Counted from the stretch's first letter, positions 9,951 through 20,915 are shown. The stretch is 64,000 nucleotides of DNA from Isoptericola luteus (GCF_020297055.1 NZ_JAIXCQ010000014.1:22511-86510), one strand, 5' to 3'. A program made the numbers and translations. The notes: generated by a model from the letters alone, not told the origin.

Positions 9951-10912
9951 GAGCAGCGGAGCCCTCCGGTGAGCGCGGTGAGGTTGTCCTGCATCACCGA
10001 CGCGTAGTCGGCGCCGCCGGCGAGCTCGTCGTCGGACAGTCCCTCGAGCGGGTTGAGAACGGCGGTGGTGACGCCGAGGTCGCTCGCCAGCGTCTGGGCG
10101 ACCTTGGGGCTGGTGAGCGTCTCGGTGAAGATCGTGCTGACGTCGTTGGCCGTGACGACCTCACCGACCTCGCGCAGCCGCGCGGGGGACGGCTCGGCCT
10201 CCGGGTCGAGGCCGACGATACCGATCTGCGTCAGGTCGTAACGCTCCGCGAGATAGCCGAAGGCCTCGTGGGATGTCACCAGCACGCGGGTCTCGCACTG
10301 CTGCAGGCCGGTCGAGAACCGGCCGTCCAGGTCCTCGAGCTGGGCGGTGAGGGCGGCCGCGCCCTGGGCGTAGGCGTCCGCGTTCGCCGGGTCGGCGTCG
10401 GTCAGGGCCTGCGCGACGGCGTCCGCCACCGGCACGAGACGCATCGGGTCCAGCCAGAAGTGCGGGTCGAGCGCGCCGTGGTCGTGGCCGTCCCCCTCCT
10501 CGGCGTGCTCGTCGTGGCCCTCCTCGGGCTCCTCCCCGGACGTGCCGGGGCGGGACTCGAGGGTGGCGACCTCGGCGGCGTCGACGACGTGCTCCGGCGC
10601 CTGGGCCGAGACAGCCTCGTCGACGGCGGGCTGGAACCCGGACTGGAAGACGACCAGGTTGGCCGCACCGATCTCCCGCACCTGGGCGGGGGAGAGCTCC
10701 AGGTCGTGCGGTTCGGCGGCCGGTGGCGTGAGGTTCGAGACCGACACGAGGTCACCGCCCACCTGTTGGGTCACGAACTGCAGGGGGTAGAACGACGCCA
10801 GCACCTCGAGCGTGCCGTCCTCGCCGCCCCCGTCGTCGGCGGCGCAGCCCGCCAGCACGGCGGGCAGGGCGAGCAAGGGCAGAGCGGCGAGGGCCGCGCG
10901 TCGGCGAAGCAT
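9947..10912 (-). CDS. znuA: Zinc ABC transporter substrate-binding lipoprotein
   Basis: Cluster A-I metal-binding receptor of 321 residues with a lipoprotein signal (RRRAALAALPLLALPAVLAGC, lipobox LAGC, lipidated Cys about residue 23). Zinc-ligand histidines are recognisable in PAAEPHDLELS, LDPHFWLDP and VLVTSHEAFGYLAERY. A His/Asp/Glu-rich loop (EEGHDEHAEEGDGHDHG) sits before the second ligand, as in ZnuA proteins. The ATG has no Shine-Dalgarno sequence and lies 7 nt after a GAGAAT -10 box, so the mRNA is probably leaderless. It is the first gene of znuACB-zur. Confidence 0.95.
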   Translation of the reverse strand: MLRRRAALAALPLLALPAVLAGCAADDGGGEDGTLEVLASFYPLQFVTQQVGGDLVSVSNLTPPAAEPHDLELSPAQVREIGAANLVVFQSGFQPAVDEAVSAQAPEHVVDAAEVATLESRPGTSGEEPEEGHDEHAEEGDGHDHGALDPHFWLDPMRLVPVADAVAQALTDADPANADAYAQGAAALTAQLEDLDGRFSTGLQQCETRVLVTSHEAFGYLAERYDLTQIGIVGLDPEAEPSPARLREVGEVVTANDVSTIFTETLTSPKVAQTLASDLGVTTAVLNPLEGLSDDELAGGADYASVMQDNLTALTGGLRCS

Positions 10913-10949
10913 GAGAACGATTCTCAGTCGTGATGAGAACGGTTGTCAA
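10912..10949 (-). promoter_or_regulatory. znuA promoter overlaid by two Zur boxes
   Basis: Two 15-bp palindromes occur: TGAGAACGATTCTCA at 10912-10926 (perfect arms) and TGAGAACGGTTGTCA at 10934-10948. Both fit the actinobacterial Zur pattern TGANAA-N3-TTNTCA. Read on the minus strand, a -35 TTGACA (10944-10949) overlaps the distal box. A -10 GAGAAT (10920-10925), 18 bp further on, lies inside the proximal box. The proximal box reaches the first base of the ATG, so Zur binding would cover -35, -10 and the transcript start. Confidence 0.85.
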
Positions 10950-11064
10950 CTCGACGCCCCTGGCGGGCAGTGTCTGAAATATCCATTTCTTTCACCCGCT
11001 GGTGCGCGTGCCGTGGGCAATCTTCACCGCTAGGTTTTGGGTCGTTCACAGTCGAATATCAGGG

Positions 11065-14034
11065 ATGGTGCCTTCGGTGCGGTTTGGACGGATCGTCGCG
11101 TCAAGTGGTCTTCTGGCGCTGGTCATGTCAGGCATCGTCCCGGTATCGGCGGGGGCCGACGGCGTTCCTGCGGTGGAGTGCGTGCCGTAGGCGGCGGATC
11201 CGGCGCTGGCGGCGCAGATCGCGGTGGCGTGCGGCACGGAGGTGGAGCTGACGTCGGCGCGGTCGGCGTGGGACACGGTGTTCGTGACGCCGGCGGGCGA
11301 GACCCGGGTGGAGATGTCGGCGGCCGCGGTGCGTACGGATGTGAACGGGTCGTGGGAGCCGGTCGACACGACGTTGTCGGTGGGGCAGGCGGGGGTCGTG
11401 GCGGCGGCGCCGGCGTTGCCGGTCGTGTTCTCGGACGGTACGGCGGGGATGCCGTTGGCGACGATCGAGCGGGACGGGCACGTGTTGGAGTTCGACGTGC
11501 CGTTCGACCTGACGGTGCCGCAGGTCGACGGGGACCGGGTGACGTACCCGCAGGTGTTGCCCGGGGTGGACCTGATCGCGTCGATCGATGCGGACGGTAC
11601 GGGGTTCTCGGAGGTGTTGCGGGTGGCCTCGCCGGAGGCGGCGGCGAACCCGGCGTTGGCGCAGCTGGCCTTTGACGTGCAGGTCTCTGAAGGGCTGACG
11701 GTCTCGGAGTCCGGGGGTGGGTTCGTCGCCGTGGACGGGGCGGGCGAGGCGGTGTTCTCCAGTCCGACGCCGTTGATGTGGGACTCGGGCTCGATCGGTG
11801 ACGCTGCGGCTGGCGTGGAGGGTTCGTCGTCGGTGCGCTCGTTCGCTGCTGCCGGGGAAGCTGTCGGCGATGTCGTGGACGGGGACTCGGGCGAGCCGGT
11901 GGTGGGTGACCCGGTCGCGGCGCCGGCGCTGGACAGTGCGGTCGCGGTGCTGCCGGCACGGGTGGCTGCCGATGGGGGCGACTCGAGCGTGGTGTCGTTG
12001 ACGCCGGACGCGGGCATGCTCGCGGACGAGGCGACGAGCTGGCCGGTGTTCATCGACCCGTCGGTGTCGGGGTCGCGCAACGAGTGGACCGCGATCCGGT
12101 CGGGGATGTCCTCGGACTACAAGTTCTCCGGGGACCAGGGCCTGGGGATGTGTGACGTGTCGGTCGCGTCCTCGTGCGGGCAGGACTTCGTCAGCCGGCT
12201 GGTGTGGGAGTTCCGGGGGAAGGACCTGAGCACGATCTCGGGGGTGGCGTCGGGGGACATCACCTCGGCCACGTTCTCGGCGTACGGGGCGCATTCGTAC
12301 AACTGCACGGCGTATGGGGTGCGGGCGTACAACGTGGAGAACATCGCTGAGGGCACGACGTGGTCGTCGAACTCGGGGTGGACGGACGCGAACCTGCAGT
12401 CGACTCAGGACGTGGCGCACAAGTCGGGCTGTGACGACGGCCCGCGGCGGGTCTCGTGGGACGTGGAGCAGGCGGCCCAGGAGGCCGCGTCGGCGAACCA
12501 CTCCTACATCACGATCGGGCTCAAGGCCGCGACCGAGACCACGATGGCGCGCTGGAAGCGGTATCGCAACGACGCGAAGCTGTCGGTGTCGTACAACCAG
12601 GCGCCGAAGACGCCGTGGGACCTGGACATCGTGCCGAACGGCGGTACGGCGGTGAAGTGCGGTGCCAGCGCGTGGATGCGGGACGCCACGCCGCAACTGC
12701 GTGCGAGGATTGGTGACCCGGACGGCGATCGGGTTTATCACAACTTCAACGTGTACAGGTCGAGCGGAGCGATGCATTACAACGGTCCGTTCAGTGCAGC
12801 ATCGTATGCGAATGGTTCGCTGGTGTCGCGAACCGTGCCGTCCTCAGATGCGCTGACGACGGGATCGTATGAGTTCCGGGTACAGGCGAAAGACACGGGG
12901 GGCCGTGCGGGCCCGGGGGCAGGGTGCACGTTCAACGTCGATGTGACGCCGCCGAACACGCCGACCGTGTCCCCGGTCGCGGGTCAACCTGCGGTGTACA
13001 CCACGGGGGTCGAGACCGGTGGCATCGGTGTGGTGGGGAAGTTCGCCGTCGGGAACAACGGCTCGAGCGACGTGACGCACTTCTTGTACTCCTGGAACGA
13101 TGCCAACGCGGTCACGACGGAGTTGTCGGGGTCTTCGGGAACGATCACGTTCGACCCGCGTGCTCCGGGCCCACACACGTTGCGGGTCCAGGCGGTCGAT
13201 CGGGCGGGGAACGCGAGCGAGGTGCGGGCGTACACGGTCGATGTGGCGCCCCCGCGTGAGGATGCCGCGTGGGAGCTGAACGAGCGATCGGGCACCGTGG
13301 GCGCGGACTTCCTTGGGCGCCAGGATCTGCAGATCGCAAGCACGTCCATGTGGACCGACGGCCCATTCCTGGATCGGCTGCCCGGAAATAGTGCCCTGCT
13401 GTTCGACGATGCGGCGGATACGGCAGCGACGTTGGGGCCGGTGGTACGAACGGACGACAGTTTCGTGGTCTCGGCGCACGTGCGGCTGGACTCGCTGGGT
13501 TCGTATGCGGCGGCGTTGAGCCAGGACGGGGTCGAGTCGAACGGGTTCTGGCTCGGGTATGCGCCGCCCAACCGCTGTGCGACGAGCACGGGCGACGGGT
13601 GCTGGATCTTCTCGATGCGTCCTGAAGACGGTGCGAGTGGACCGATCGCGACCTCAGAGCTGGCCGTGGTCGAGGGCAAGTGGGTCTATCTCGTGGGTTC
13701 CTACGACAAGGTGGCGGGGCAGATGAAGCTGACGGTCTGCGATCCGCTGCCGGTGGACGACGATCCGTTCGACGGGGTGGATCCGGACCCGGTGGAGTCG
13801 GCGACGGCGGCCCTGGGATCCTCCTGGTTCGCGGATGGTCCTCTTCAGGTCGGCCGCGTGAAGTCGTCCGGCAAGTACACCAGCCCGTGGCGGGGGGCTG
13901 TGGACAACGTGCGCGTGTACGACGGTCAGCTGCTCGACGCGGACGACGCGAAGATCTGGCGGGTGTGCACGGGCGCGCCGATGTTCTCCACGGTTCCGGG
14001 TGGGGACCTGAACGACCCGACGGAGAAGAACTGA
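11065..14034 (+). pseudogene. Secreted DNRLRE/LamG repeat protein upstream of RHS, interrupted by in-frame TAG
   Basis: The frame begins with an ATG at 11065 and a signal peptide (RIVASSGLLALVMSGIVPVSAGA) but meets a TAG at 11188-11190, codon 42. The same frame then stays open to 14034 (AADPALAAQIAVACGTEVEL onward). Downstream are a DNRLRE-like region (about codons 330-520, GQDFVSRLVWEFRG, YITIGLKAATE), an Ig-like stretch, and a C-terminal LamG/jellyroll domain (AAWELNERSG to NVRVYDG). Such proteins typically precede RHS genes in actinobacteria. A single CAG-to-TAG change would explain the break. As written, only a 41-residue signal fragment would be made unless translation restarts (GTG/ATG near 11224), and the restart product would lack a signal peptide. 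It overlaps the next gene's upstream ATG by 1 nt. Confidence 0.75.
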
Positions 14035-14096
14035 TGCGCGCCAAAGTGAGACTCGGTCAGGGTTCGAGCGGGTTCACGCTGACGAGGGGACCAGGG

Positions 14097-17000
14097 ATGA
14101 CGTCGAGGTTGCGACGATCCACGGGTGGTGTGGTTGTGGCAGCCTTGATCGCGACGTTGTTGACGGCGCCACCGGCCGGCGCCGCTGATGACGGGCTCAC
14201 GGCCGCCGAGCTGGCGCAGCGCGAGTCGTGGAGCGACGCGGAGCGGACCGAGCACGGCGAACAGCTGCTGCCGGAGTTCGACGATCTGGCGCGTGTCCCG
14301 TCGACGACTTCGGAGGGGTCGGCCGCCAAGGCGCCCCCGATGCCCGCGGCCAGCCGGGCGGATGTGGCCTGGCCCAGTGCCGGTGTCACCGAGCTGAACG
14401 CGGAGCCCAAGCCGACCAGCGACCAGATCGGTGGGCTGGAGGTGTCCGTCCGCGAAGCGTCCAACAGCACCGGACGAACTTCTTCGGAACGCTCGGTGGA
14501 ACGCGATGACACGCAGATCGAGACGTCGTCTCGGGTGCGGGTCGAGGTCTTCGACCAGGACACGACGCGTGCTGCAGGCATCACGGGGCTGCTGTTACGG
14601 GTAAGCGGACCCGAGAGTGCCGGCGATGCCGGCGGCGGTGGCGAGGTCGCCAACGCAGCGAAGACTTCGTCCACCTCGGCCGCTTCGGACGCCGAGGAGG
14701 CTCTGGCGCCGGTGGGTGACGTCGAGGTGAGCATCGACTACGGGCAGTTCGCCGATGCGTTCGGTGGCGGCTGGTCGGACCGACTGCGCCTGGTGGAGCT
14801 GCCGCAGTGCGCGCTGACGACGCCGAAAGACGCGGATTGCGCGAGGGGGACGCCGGTGGCGACCCAGAGCAACGACGTGCAGACGCAGACGGTGACGGCG
14901 ACGCTCGGGTCGTCGTCGGGGGCGATGGTGATGGCACTGTCTGCGGACACGTCGGGTTCGTCGGGGGACTGGGCGGCGACGTCGTTGTCGCCGTCGGCGG
15001 CGTGGAACGTGTCGGGGAACACGGGTGATTTCACGTGGTCGTATCCGATGCGGGTGCCGCCGGCGCCGGCGGGTCCGGAGCCTGAGCTGGCGTTGGGGTA
15101 TTCGTCGGGGGCGTTGGACGGCCGGGTGGCGTCGACGAACAACCAGTCGTCGTGGATCGGGGACGGGTGGAACCTGTGGCCCGGATACATCGAGCGGCGG
15201 TATGTGGGGTGTGTCCAGGACGACGGCGCTAAGGATGGTGATGCGGCGAACAATGCGTCGCATCCCAGCGGTGACCTGTGCTGGGACACGGACAACGCGT
15301 CGATGGTGTTCGGTGGGTCCGCGGTCGAGCTGATCAAGGACGCCTCGACGGGTCAGTGGTGGCCCAAGGACGATGACGCGACGCGGGTCCAGCGGCTCAC
15401 GGGCGGGCAGAACGCCGATGACGACGGGGAGTACTGGAAGGTCACCACGAGTGACGGCACCCAGTACTTCTTCGGGCGCGGGCAGCGCTCGGCGGCAGAC
15501 ACCACCAAGTTGAACTCGGCGTGGACGGTGCCGGTGTTCGGCAACCATGCGGGTGAGCCGTGCCACGCGTCGGCGTTCGAGGATTCCTCCTGCGTGCAGG
15601 CGTGGCGGTGGAACCTGGAGTATGTGGTCGACACCTCGGGCAACACGTTGACGTACACCTATGGTGCGGAGACGAACCGGTACGGACGCGACAACAACAC
15701 AGACTCCGTGTCGTACACCCGCGGCGGATACCTGAAGTCGATCGAGTACGGGCAGCGCAAGGGCGCCGAGACGGATTCCCCGGCTCCGGCACGGGTCGAC
15801 TTCACGGTGGCTGAGCGCTGCCTGAAGACGTCGACGCAGGATTGCGCGTCGTTGACCGACTCGTCGGCGTCGGCATGGCCGGACGTGCCCGCGGACCTGA
15901 TCTGCTCCTCGACCAGCTCGTGCCCGGACGCGACGTCGCCGGCGTTCTTCACCCGCAAGAGGTTGACGACGGTCACGACGAAGGTCCTCACGTCTGGTTC
16001 GTATCAGGCGGTCGATGCGTGGGCGTTGACGCACACGTTCCCCGACCCGGGCGACGCTGAGGACCCGGTGCTGTGGTTGGACAAGGTGACGCACTCGGGC
16101 AAGGTCGGTGGCACGACGGCGCTGCCCGCGGTGGACTTCGGTGGTGAGCAGATGGCGAACCGGGTCTCCCAGACGGCGACGATGCTGCCGATGAACCGGT
16201 ACCGGATGACGACGATCAGGTCGGAGTCCGGCGCGCTCACGACGGTGACGTACTCCGGGCATGACTGCTCGCCGTCGGATCTGCCGGCCGATCCGGCGTC
16301 GAACACGCGCCGCTGCTTCCCGGTGCGGTGGACGCCGGAGGGCGCCACGGAGCCCATCACGGAGTACTTCCACAAGTATGTGGTGACGGGGATGGTCGAC
16401 GACCCGCGTGGGTCCCTGCCCACGCAGGTGGTGACGACATATGACTATGTCGGTGGGGCTGCGTGGCGCTACGACGACAACCCGTTGGTCGAGAAGAAGG
16501 ACCGCACCTGGGGTCAGTTCCGCGGGTACGCGACGGTCGACGTGACCCAGGGTGATGTCGGCAGCTCGACGCCGGGACGTACGAGGTACCGGTACTTCCG
16601 CGGGATGGACGCCAACCGCACGGCCTCGGGTGGTACGGCGGACGTCGAGGTGGACGGGATCACGGATCATGACCAGTTCGCGGGGATGGTGCGCCAGGAG
16701 ACTACCTACGACGGTGTCGGGTCCACCGTGGTGGGTACGGTGACGAGCACGCCGTGGCGCTCGGGGGTCAAGGCCACCGGCGCCGACGGGCGCAAGGCCT
16801 ACCAGGCGGCGATCAAGACGACGCTGACCACCACGACCGCGCCGGAACTCGCGGGTGACAAGCGGCAGACGTCGGTCACGAACACGTTCGACGCCTACGG
16901 GCAGATCGTCAAGGTCGACGACCAGGGCGACCTGGCCGTGAGCGGCGACGAGCGGTGCACGACCCGGACCTTGAAGCACAACGCGAGTGCGAACATCATG

Positions 17001-20000
17001 GGGGCCATGGTGCGTGAGGAGGTGCTCTCTGTCGGCTGCGGCGATGACGTGGGTCGTCCCGCGGACGTGGTCTCCGACACCAGGAACCTCTTCGACGGGC
17101 AGGCCTACGGGGTCGCGCCGACCAGGGGTCTGGTGACCCGTACCGAGGTGCTCAAGGAGCACCAGGACGGCGTGCCGGTCTATGTCCCGGCGTCGCGGAC
17201 CACGTATGACGACCTGGGGCGTACCACGTCGGTGACCGACGTGCTGGGGCGCAAGTCCACCACCGCGTACATCCCGGCCACCGGTGGCCCGGTGACCGGT
17301 ACCAAGACCACCACGCCGGACCCCGACGGGTCCGGGGCGGCGACCCCGCTGGTGACCACGACCACCCTGAACCCGGCCTGGGGTGTGCCGGTGAGGGTGA
17401 CCGATCCCAACGGGAAGGTCACCGAGGCCACCTACGACGCGCTGGGCCGGTTGGCCAAGGTGTGGAAGCCGGGCCGGGCCAAGGCCAGCGAGACCGCGCA
17501 CGTGCAGTACACGTACACGGTGCGCTCGACCGGGCACAACGCCGTGACGACCAAGACCCTGGACGCGAACAACGCGTATCGCACCTCGGTGAGCATCTAC
17601 GACGGGCTGCTGCGCGCGCGCCAGACTCAGGCCGACGGAGCGAACCGTGACGTCGGCGGCCGGATGGTGGCCGACACCCTGTACGACTCGCGGGGTCTGG
17701 TGGCCTACGACGTCGCCCCATGGGCCACCGATGGGGCCCCGGCCACCACGGCGGTGACCCCGGACTCGGCGGTGCCCACCCGCACCCGATTCGACCATGA
17801 CGGCGCCGGGCGGGTCGTGGCGCAGGTGCTTGAGGTCAACGAGAAGGAGAGGTGGCGCACCACCACCAGGTACGGCGGTGACCGCGTGGTCGTGGACCCG
17901 CCGGCCGGGGGCACGCCGACCACGACGATCAGCGATGCCCGGGGCCGGACCACCACGCTGCGCCAGTACCTCGGTGCCTCCCCGTCCGGCGCGCACCAGG
18001 ACACCACCTACGCCTACGACAAGGCGGGGAATCTGGCGAAGGTCACCGATCCTGCCGGGAACGACTGGACATACTCCTACGACCTGCTGGGCAGGCTGGT
18101 CTCGTCCACCGACCCGGACAAGGGCACCACCACCTCGACGTTCGACGACGCCGGTCAGGCCCTGACCACCACCGATGCCCGCGGCAAGACCCTTGCCTAC
18201 ACCTATGACGCGTTGGGACGGGCGACCGAACGGCGTTCCGGCTCAGCGACCGGGACCCTCCTGGCCTCCTGGGAGTACGACACGGTGGCCAAGGGGCAGG
18301 TGTCCTCCTCCACGCGGTACGCGGGGGCGAACCAGTACGTGACTGCGGTCACGGGGTATGACGACGCGTATCACGCCACGGGACAGAAGGTCACGCTCCC
18401 GACAGCGGAAGGTGAGCTCGCGGGTTCCTACTCCGCGAGCTTCCACTACACGGACTCTGGTGCCTATCGGGGGGCGGCGCTGCCTGCTCTGGGCAACCTG
18501 CCCGCGGAGAATGTCGTGACCTACTTCGACGCCGCGGGAATGCCGCAACGATTGTCCAGCGGCGGCGGCGTCGGGGTATATGTGGCCACGACCCGGTATA
18601 CCTCGACGGGTCAGGTCGAGGCGATGGACCTGGGTAGCACGCGCTCCTACGTGGTCACGAACACCTGGGACCCGGGCACCCGGCGCCTGATGGGGATCAG
18701 CCTGGACCAAGAGGGTGTCTCCGGCACGGACCTGGCAGCGGCCTACACCTATGACGATGCGGGGAACGTCACCAAGATCGACAACAACCCGACCGCCGCG
18801 GACGCGCCGGCACGGGACACCCAGTGCTTCACGAACGACGGGTTGGGCAGGCTGACGTCGGCCTGGACCCCGGCGGACGCGTCCTGCACCACCGCTAAGA
18901 CCGTGCCCGGGTTGGGTGGCCCGGCCACCTACTGGACCGACTACACCTACGACCCGGTCGGCAACCGCACCAGCGTCACCGAACACACCACCTCGGGCAC
19001 CAGCACGGCCTCGTACACCTACCCGGCCCCGGGCGAGGAGCAACCGCACGCGGTCTCTGAGGTCACCGACGGCTCGACGGTCTCGAGCTACGCCTACGAC
19101 GCGTCGGGCAACACCACCACCCGCACCCCGTCAGACGGCACGACCCAGGCGTTGACGTGGGACGCGGAGGGCGAGCTCGCCCAGGTCACCCAGGACGGTG
19201 AAGCGGACGCAACCTTCGTCTACACCGCCGACGGCGACCGCCTCATCCGCAAGCAAGACGGTACGACCACGGTCTACCTGCCCGGCGGGCAGGAACTCAC
19301 CCTGACCGCAGACGGGACCACAAAAGCCACCCGGTACTACACGTGGGCCGGGCAGACCATCGCGGTGCGCACCGGAGCGGGCTTCGACGACGTCTCAACC
19401 CTGGTCAACGACCACCACGGCACCGCGGGCCTGTCCATCACGAACGTGACCGCGACCATCACCCACCGGTACCAGGACCCGTTCGCCAACACCCGCGGCA
19501 CCACACCCGCCGCCTGGTCCGGAGACCACGGATTCCTCGACAAGCCCACCGACACCACCGGCCTGACCGCGATCGGCGCCCGCTACTACGACCCCACCAT
19601 CGGCCGGTTCACCAGCGTGGACCCGATCATGGACCTCGCCGACCCCCAGCAATGGCACGGATACGCCTACGCCAACAACAACCCCGTCACCCTCTCCGAC
19701 CCGACCGGCCTGCTGCCCATCGGTGCCGGACACGTCGGCTACAACCCGCAGACCCATCCCCACGGAGGAGACCCTTGCGCTGGCGCCGGGGCTAGCGGCG
19801 GCCCCAACTGTAAACCGAAGCCACGCGTGAAACTGTCGGATGACGAGCCACAACCCGAGCCGTCGCCGTCTCCGCAGGCTCCCCCAGCCCCGCCACCCGC
19901 CGGGTCGGGAGGGACATCAGGGGCGGACATCAGCCTCGAGGACGTCGGACACATCGCCCTGGATATGGCGGGACTGGTGCCCGCGTTCGGAATTTTTCCC

Positions 20001-20915
20001 GACCTCGCCAACTGCGCCTGGTACGCCGGAGCCGGCAGTTGGGGCAACGCCGGATGGTCATGCGGTGCAGCCATACCGCTCATCGGCCTGGCCGTCACCC
20101 CTATCAAATGGATCGTCAAGGGAGCGGACGCAGCAACAACTGCCGCAAACACCGCAGCTAAAGCTTGCTCGTTCGAAGGCTCGACGCTCGTTCTGATGGC
20201 CGACAGGTCGAAGAAGCAGATCGAGGACATCGAGGTTGGCGACGAGGTCATCGCCTCAGACCCGGAGACCGGCGAGCAGGAGGCCCGGAAGGTCACGCAC
20301 GTCTTCGTCCACGACGACACCGTCACCGACCTCGCTTTGGACGACGGGACCGTGCTCGGCACGACCGTGGACCACCCATTCTGGTCCGTCACCGACGGCC
20401 GGTTCGAGCGAGCCGACCAGCTCAGCACGGGCGAACGCGTCCTGACGGCCGACGGGCGCACGCTCACTGTTGACGAGTGGCGTGGCTCGACGTCCCGGGT
20501 GGCACCGGCCTACAACCTCGAGGTTGACGGCATCCACACCTACCACGTTGGCTCGGTCGCGGTCTTGGTGCACAACGCGTGCCTGCCTGCGCTGCGGAAC
20601 TGGCAGAGCCAGCGGCTCCAGTTTGGCAACTCGACGTTCCAGCTCGACAAGAGCGGTCTCACTCATGTGCTGGAGCGGCATCACCCCACCTACTGGGACG
20701 GGTCGGTGAAGGCAAGGCAGTCATTCTTCGATGAGTCGATGTCGATCGACGACGTTCAGGCCGCGATCGGAGATGTAGCTCGCCAGAACCGTGAGCAGTT
20801 GGCGCGAATCGGGGCGGGCACGGGACAGGTCCAGGGAAGCGTGAACGGCGTCGACTACGTCCTTGGCGTCTCCCGAGGTCGAATCGGCCAGTTCTACCCG
20901 GGAGTGCTGCCATGA
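14097..20915 (+). CDS. Secreted RHS/YD-repeat polymorphic toxin with Hint domain and C-terminal toxin
   Basis: Giant secreted protein, about 2,272 residues. It begins with a signal peptide (STGGVVVAALIATLLTAPPAGA), then a SpvB/TcdB-like N-terminal domain (FTWSYPMRVPPAPAGPEPEL, SSWIGDGWNLWPGYIERRYV), and many YD repeats between about residues 1000 and 1800 (ATYDALGRLAKVW, YSYDLLGRLVSS, YTYDALGRATERR). The RHS core terminus is GARYYDPTIGRFTSVDP near residue 1830. After a hydrophobic pre-toxin stretch, a Hint autoprocessing domain starts at Cys about 2024 (CSFEGSTLVLMADRSKKQ) and ends in VAVLVHNA. The last about 112 residues are a toxin domain with LTHVLERHHPTYWDG and a terminal GQFYPG. The ATG at 14097 has GAGGGGA 6 nt upstream; an ATG at 14034 overlapping the previous stop is an alternative. 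It is translationally linked to the immunity candidate by ATGA. Confidence 0.9.
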   Translation: MTSRLRRSTGGVVVAALIATLLTAPPAGAADDGLTAAELAQRESWSDAERTEHGEQLLPEFDDLARVPSTTSEGSAAKAPPMPAASRADVAWPSAGVTELNAEPKPTSDQIGGLEVSVREASNSTGRTSSERSVERDDTQIETSSRVRVEVFDQDTTRAAGITGLLLRVSGPESAGDAGGGGEVANAAKTSSTSAASDAEEALAPVGDVEVSIDYGQFADAFGGGWSDRLRLVELPQCALTTPKDADCARGTPVATQSNDVQTQTVTATLGSSSGAMVMALSADTSGSSGDWAATSLSPSAAWNVSGNTGDFTWSYPMRVPPAPAGPEPELALGYSSGALDGRVASTNNQSSWIGDGWNLWPGYIERRYVGCVQDDGAKDGDAANNASHPSGDLCWDTDNASMVFGGSAVELIKDASTGQWWPKDDDATRVQRLTGGQNADDDGEYWKVTTSDGTQYFFGRGQRSAADTTKLNSAWTVPVFGNHAGEPCHASAFEDSSCVQAWRWNLEYVVDTSGNTLTYTYGAETNRYGRDNNTDSVSYTRGGYLKSIEYGQRKGAETDSPAPARVDFTVAERCLKTSTQDCASLTDSSASAWPDVPADLICSSTSSCPDATSPAFFTRKRLTTVTTKVLTSGSYQAVDAWALTHTFPDPGDAEDPVLWLDKVTHSGKVGGTTALPAVDFGGEQMANRVSQTATMLPMNRYRMTTIRSESGALTTVTYSGHDCSPSDLPADPASNTRRCFPVRWTPEGATEPITEYFHKYVVTGMVDDPRGSLPTQVVTTYDYVGGAAWRYDDNPLVEKKDRTWGQFRGYATVDVTQGDVGSSTPGRTRYRYFRGMDANRTASGGTADVEVDGITDHDQFAGMVRQETTYDGVGSTVVGTVTSTPWRSGVKATGADGRKAYQAAIKTTLTTTTAPELAGDKRQTSVTNTFDAYGQIVKVDDQGDLAVSGDERCTTRTLKHNASANIMGAMVREEVLSVGCGDDVGRPADVVSDTRNLFDGQAYGVAPTRGLVTRTEVLKEHQDGVPVYVPASRTTYDDLGRTTSVTDVLGRKSTTAYIPATGGPVTGTKTTTPDPDGSGAATPLVTTTTLNPAWGVPVRVTDPNGKVTEATYDALGRLAKVWKPGRAKASETAHVQYTYTVRSTGHNAVTTKTLDANNAYRTSVSIYDGLLRARQTQADGANRDVGGRMVADTLYDSRGLVAYDVAPWATDGAPATTAVTPDSAVPTRTRFDHDGAGRVVAQVLEVNEKERWRTTTRYGGDRVVVDPPAGGTPTTTISDARGRTTTLRQYLGASPSGAHQDTTYAYDKAGNLAKVTDPAGNDWTYSYDLLGRLVSSTDPDKGTTTSTFDDAGQALTTTDARGKTLAYTYDALGRATERRSGSATGTLLASWEYDTVAKGQVSSSTRYAGANQYVTAVTGYDDAYHATGQKVTLPTAEGELAGSYSASFHYTDSGAYRGAALPALGNLPAENVVTYFDAAGMPQRLSSGGGVGVYVATTRYTSTGQVEAMDLGSTRSYVVTNTWDPGTRRLMGISLDQEGVSGTDLAAAYTYDDAGNVTKIDNNPTAADAPARDTQCFTNDGLGRLTSAWTPADASCTTAKTVPGLGGPATYWTDYTYDPVGNRTSVTEHTTSGTSTASYTYPAPGEEQPHAVSEVTDGSTVSSYAYDASGNTTTRTPSDGTTQALTWDAEGELAQVTQDGEADATFVYTADGDRLIRKQDGTTTVYLPGGQELTLTADGTTKATRYYTWAGQTIAVRTGAGFDDVSTLVNDHHGTAGLSITNVTATITHRYQDPFANTRGTTPAAWSGDHGFLDKPTDTTGLTAIGARYYDPTIGRFTSVDPIMDLADPQQWHGYAYANNNPVTLSDPTGLLPIGAGHVGYNPQTHPHGGDPCAGAGASGGPNCKPKPRVKLSDDEPQPEPSPSPQAPPAPPPAGSGGTSGADISLEDVGHIALDMAGLVPAFGIFPDLANCAWYAGAGSWGNAGWSCGAAIPLIGLAVTPIKWIVKGADAATTAANTAAKACSFEGSTLVLMADRSKKQIEDIEVGDEVIASDPETGEQEARKVTHVFVHDDTVTDLALDDGTVLGTTVDHPFWSVTDGRFERADQLSTGERVLTADGRTLTVDEWRGSTSRVAPAYNLEVDGIHTYHVGSVAVLVHNACLPALRNWQSQRLQFGNSTFQLDKSGLTHVLERHHPTYWDGSVKARQSFFDESMSIDDVQAAIGDVARQNREQLARIGAGTGQVQGSVNGVDYVLGVSRGRIGQFYPGVLP

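Noticed and set aside
11188..11190. TAG as selenocysteine, pyrrolysine or programmed readthrough codon
   Set aside because: There is no supporting context or known recoded family. A simple CAG-to-TAG change explains it, though I leave readthrough open.
14595..17996. A 1,133-codon minus-strand frame opposite the RHS gene
   Set aside because: The composition is almost wholly Arg/Pro/His/Val without domains, and it mirrors the YD-repeat coding strand.
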